NCBI GenBank assembly: GCA_963674475.2 | Contig: CAXXFQ010000017.1 | Location: 542,624-606,623 of the forward strand | Source of the DNA: CAXXFQ01 sp963674475 | GTDB lineage: Bacteria; Planctomycetota; Planctomycetia; Pirellulales; Thermoguttaceae | DNA: 64,000 nt | Direction of reading: 5' to 3' | Part shown: positions 62,391 to 64,000 of the stretch, piece by piece | Position numbering within the stretch: the first letter of the stretch is position 1 | Layout: every line of letters starts with the position of its first letter | The notes under the pieces: model-generated | Seen by the model: only the letters and a program-made list of their open reading frames with translations | Told to the model about the DNA's origin: nothing | Database searches by the model: none | Program-made: the position numbers and the translations under genes

Positions 62391-62765
62391 TCAAGAGTCG
62401 CCAGTTCGTCGAGGACCCATTTTTGGATCTGCCCCGAGTCGAGTCGGCTTCGTTTCGCTTCGAGAAGAACTTGCCGGATGCGCGAGCGGATCAATTCGTC
62501 CCGCTCGCCTTGACAACGCTGCCCCGCCCCCCACGGCCACCACCAGCCCGGTGGTCCGGACCGGCGCGATCACCTCGTCCTGCTGGAGTTGGCGATACGC
62601 TTTGGCGACCGTGTTGGGGTTGATCCGCAACTTCCGTGCAAGTTCACGGACCGAAGGGATCATCTGCCCCGTTTTGAGCACTTCGGAGGCGACTGCGTAC
62701 TTGACTTGACGGACCACCTGTTCATAGATAGGTATTCCGTCCGATTCATCAATTTTGAAGAACAT
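62391..62765 (-). CDS. GntR family (YtrA-type) regulator with apparent frameshift
   Basis: The start at 62765 (MFFKIDESDGIPIYEQVVRQ, AGAGGT upstream) gives a winged helix-turn-helix of the YtrA class (IPSVRELARKLRINPNTVAKAYRQL). After VAVGGG the deposited frame turns into Arg/Pro-rich sequence. One base fewer in the C-runs at 62522-62532 restores a normal helical C-terminus (RDELIRSRIRQVLLEAKRSR, then IQKWVLDELATLEKE) with a stop at 62360, 17 bases inside the ATPase gene. YtrA-type proteins repress ABC transporter operons that follow them. The restored length is 134 residues, close to the family norm. Confidence 0.85.
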   Translation of the reverse strand: MFFKIDESDGIPIYEQVVRQVKYAVASEVLKTGQMIPSVRELARKLRINPNTVAKAYRQLQQDEVIAPVRTTGLVVAVGGGAALSRRAGRIDPLAHPASSSRSETKPTRLGADPKMGPRRTGDS

Positions 62766-62774
62766 GAGAGACCT

Positions 62775-62796
62775 CTGTTCTATTACGGTAGTACAG
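62775..62796. promoter_or_regulatory. Inverted repeat of the GntR operator type (autoregulation site)
   Basis: CTGTTC, ten bases, GTACAG. It lies immediately upstream of the GntR start (62765). The same architecture and right arm occur at 63099-63120. The centre-spaced 6-10-6 form is typical of YtrA-type GntR operators. Confidence 0.6.
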
Positions 62797-63098
62797 TAGG
62801 TTGAAAAAAATTTTTAGTCGGTTGATCGAATTTTAAAAAGAACCTGTGACGTTTTTCTGTCTTTTGAAGGGGAAGTTTTCATGGACTTGCCTGATAGAAA
62901 AGAGGACAAGATGAAAACGGGAGACTCATAGCCGGGCTGCCCCCGCGGTGAGTCGCTTGTGAGCAAATTTGAAAACGCTTGATCACGACGCGCCCCAACC
63001 TCCCGGCGACGAGAGGACCGCGCCCATGCCCGACGTTGAGTCATAAGAGTGCCCCGTTTCAAAAAAGCCTGATGGTCATTCAGAGGATCGGAAAAGCC

Positions 63099-63120
63099 CT
63101 GTACCACTGACATAGTACAG
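63099..63120. promoter_or_regulatory. Second GntR-type inverted repeat
   Basis: CTGTAC, ten bases, GTACAG with perfect arms. It lies 335 bases upstream of the GntR start and shares arms and spacing with the site at 62775. Confidence 0.6.
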
Positions 63121-63267
63121 TGTATCGGCTCCCCGCCGGTTGCGTCAAGAGATTGGTGAGTAAAAAATGAAAATTTCTAGAGGGGGTTTTCTTGGGGTAG
63201 ATCGGAATTTTATGTAGTTTGGCGGGGATAGGTAACGCTCAGGTGAGGGCATTCAATAAGACTCCAT

Positions 63268-63304
63268 AAAAAAAGCCGCCCCTGGCCCTGAAACCAAGGA
63301 CGGC
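63268..63304 (-). terminator. Rho-independent terminator of the tatD transcript
   Basis: On the minus strand GCCGTCCTTGG pairs with CCAGGGGCGGC (two G-U pairs) around a short loop, followed by six T and more A/T. It lies about 375 bases after the tatD stop, beyond the tandem repeats. Confidence 0.7.
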
Positions 63305-63360
63305 CTTCCATTTTGCTATCATGACCCCGGTTATCTCTCGAAGGCCCACTAGCGACCAAC

Positions 63361-63593
63361 GGGAGCGGGTTTAGTCCTGGGCGTGGTAACGCCAGTCCGG
63401 CCGCGGCTCCTAGCCGCCGGGAGCGGGTTTAGTCCTGGGCGTGGTAACGCCAGTCCGGCCGCGGCTCCTAGCCGCCGGGAGCGGGGTTTAGTCATCGGCG
63501 TGGTAACGCCAGTCCGGCTGCGGCTCCTAGCCGCCGGGAGCGGGTTTAGTCATCGGCGTGGTAACGCCAGTCCGGCCGCGGCTCCTAGCCGCC
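63361..63593. repeat. Four tandem repeats of 58-59 bp
   Basis: Units at 63361-63418, 63419-63476, 63477-63535 (one extra G) and 63536-63593. Units 1 and 2 are identical; units 3 and 4 share ATCGG in place of CTGGG. Each unit holds two hairpins: GCGT..ACGC and CGGCT..AGCCG. The block lies between the tatD stop and its terminator. Confidence 0.9.
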
Positions 63594-63680
63594 GACCTTC
63601 CATTTTTCCTTCGCGGATTCAATTTTGAGGTCCGCGGGGTGGGATGAGAGAGGGGAAATTTGCTGCCGAATAGTCGTGAT

Positions 63681-64000
63681 TTAGCGTTTTTCGAAGAGTC
63701 GTCGAGCGTTTTCGGTCGTTTGCCGGTCCAACATTTCCGGCGAGACTTCGCGAAGCGCGGCTAACGATTCGAGCGTGTTCCGCATGAACGCCGGTTCGTT
63801 GCGTTTTTGTTTTCCACGCAACGGATGGGGGACCAGGTATGGGCTGTCGGTCTCCAGAAGAATTCGGTCGGCCGGGATCTTTAACACCACTTCGCGTAGT
63901 GGCCGGAATTTTTTGTTCGTGTAGCTGGTCATCCCCGCGCAACTTAAATAAAGCCCCATCTCCAGACACGCTTCGGCCATTGTTTCAGACCCGCTGAAAG
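63681..64000 (-). CDS. TatD family hydrolase, C-terminal part (5' end outside the window)
   Basis: The frame is open from the window edge to the TAA at 63681, giving 106 residues of the C-terminal end of a TatD-type metal-dependent nuclease. The stretch FSGSETMAEACLEMGLYLSCAGMTSYTNKK corresponds to the phosphate-binding loop region, and ILLETDSPYLVPHPLRGKQKRNEPAFM carries the conserved metal-binding Asp (ETDSPYL) and the basic R.K.NEP block. The end (TTENARRLFEKR) is the usual TatD C-terminus. TatD proteins are 3'-exonucleases that act in DNA repair and decay. A terminator follows at 63268, after a repeat block. Confidence 0.9.
   Translation of the reverse strand, partial: FSGSETMAEACLEMGLYLSCAGMTSYTNKKFRPLREVVLKIPADRILLETDSPYLVPHPLRGKQKRNEPAFMRNTLESLAALREVSPEMLDRQTTENARRLFEKR

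Larger units (their letters stand above)
62766..63680. other. Long intergenic region with operators, terminator and tandem repeats
   Basis: About 915 bases between the GntR start and the tatD stop, both on the minus strand. It contains the two GntR operator candidates, the tatD terminator and the tandem repeat block, described separately. Frames at 62814-63113 and 63383-63628 show no protein character. Confidence 0.5.

Noticed and set aside
57592..62394. A single 1600-residue ABC ATPase-permease fusion
   Set aside because: The linker of about 64 residues is Arg/Pro-rich out-of-frame sequence, and removal of one base restores a normal ATPase C-terminus with a four-base overlap to the permease start. 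I treat it as two genes with a frameshift.
62930..63010. Cobalamin-riboswitch-like CTGCCCCCGC segment on the plus strand
   Set aside because: Only this short motif agrees; the rest of the expected core and a downstream plus-strand gene are missing.
62814..63113. A 99-residue minus-strand frame upstream of gntR
   Set aside because: No family features, no ribosome-binding site, and it overlaps the operator region; taken as chance.
63383..63628. Plus-strand frame across the tandem repeats
   Set aside because: The repeat period is 58 bases, not a multiple of three, so the apparent repeated peptide is a by-product of the DNA repeats.
1..64000. tRNA, rRNA, CRISPR arrays, integrases or transposases
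   Set aside because: None was recognised on reading; I could not run a covariance-model search, which would be decisive for small RNA genes.

Overview
The window looks like chromosomal DNA of a planctomycete (Planctomycetota). The evidence is a giant secreted protein with a LEPR-XLL type N-terminus, CSLREA/beta-helix modules and a dockerin-like pair, two PEP-CTERM proteins, a Cys-rich GYY..W..WP secreted protein, an LptD-like outer membrane protein, MoxR-DUF58-VWA operons and many alpha-L-rhamnosidase-type sugar genes. No rRNA, tRNA, CRISPR array, integrase or transposase was recognised. Almost all genes lie on the minus strand; only three real genes (1169-2776, 12127-12765, 13049-20464) are on the plus strand.

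Layout. 1-5.1 kb: the start of an APC amino-acid permease (cut by the window edge), a secreted YHS-like protein, and a sodium:solute symporter followed by a 53-residue membrane protein. 5.1-11.7 kb: a dgkA/lptD envelope pair and a KaiC-like/PEP-pyruvate-binding fusion protein. 12-20.5 kb: a PEP-CTERM protein and a 2471-residue surface protein. 20.6-27.2 kb: housekeeping and conserved genes (YdiJ-type FAD/Fe-S oxidoreductase, membrane Zn protease, an 88-residue protein, FHA protein, LipM-type lipoyl transferase).

27.4-43.6 kb is a plant or algal polysaccharide (rhamnose) utilisation region. It has two GH78 alpha-L-rhamnosidases, L-rhamnose isomerase in an operon with an NCS1-type permease and a small membrane protein, an AraC regulator, a discoidin/DUF4091-type hydrolase, a GH99-like protein with a zinc-ribbon partner, and a second PEP-CTERM protein. 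Two perfect 16-bp palindromes sit in upstream regions here. Secreted rhamnosidases would release L-rhamnose, the permease would import it and RhaA would convert it to L-rhamnulose; no rhamnulokinase or aldolase is in the window.

43.9-57.4 kb: a WalJ/YycJ-type metallo-hydrolase gene, then an eight-gene operon with overlapping stops and starts (Cys-rich membrane protein, MoxR ATPase, membrane protein, ABC ATPase, ABC permease, DUF58, two VWA proteins). 57.6-62.8 kb: a YtrA-type GntR regulator, an ABC ATPase and a 1281-residue permease with an acidic Ser/Lys/Glu-rich tail. Both the regulator and the ATPase carry an apparent one-base insertion in a homopolymer run, and in the ATPase this merges two overlapping genes into one long open frame. 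The end of the window holds two matching 6-10-6 inverted repeats (likely GntR operators), a terminator, four 58-59 bp tandem repeats and the C-terminal part of a TatD nuclease.
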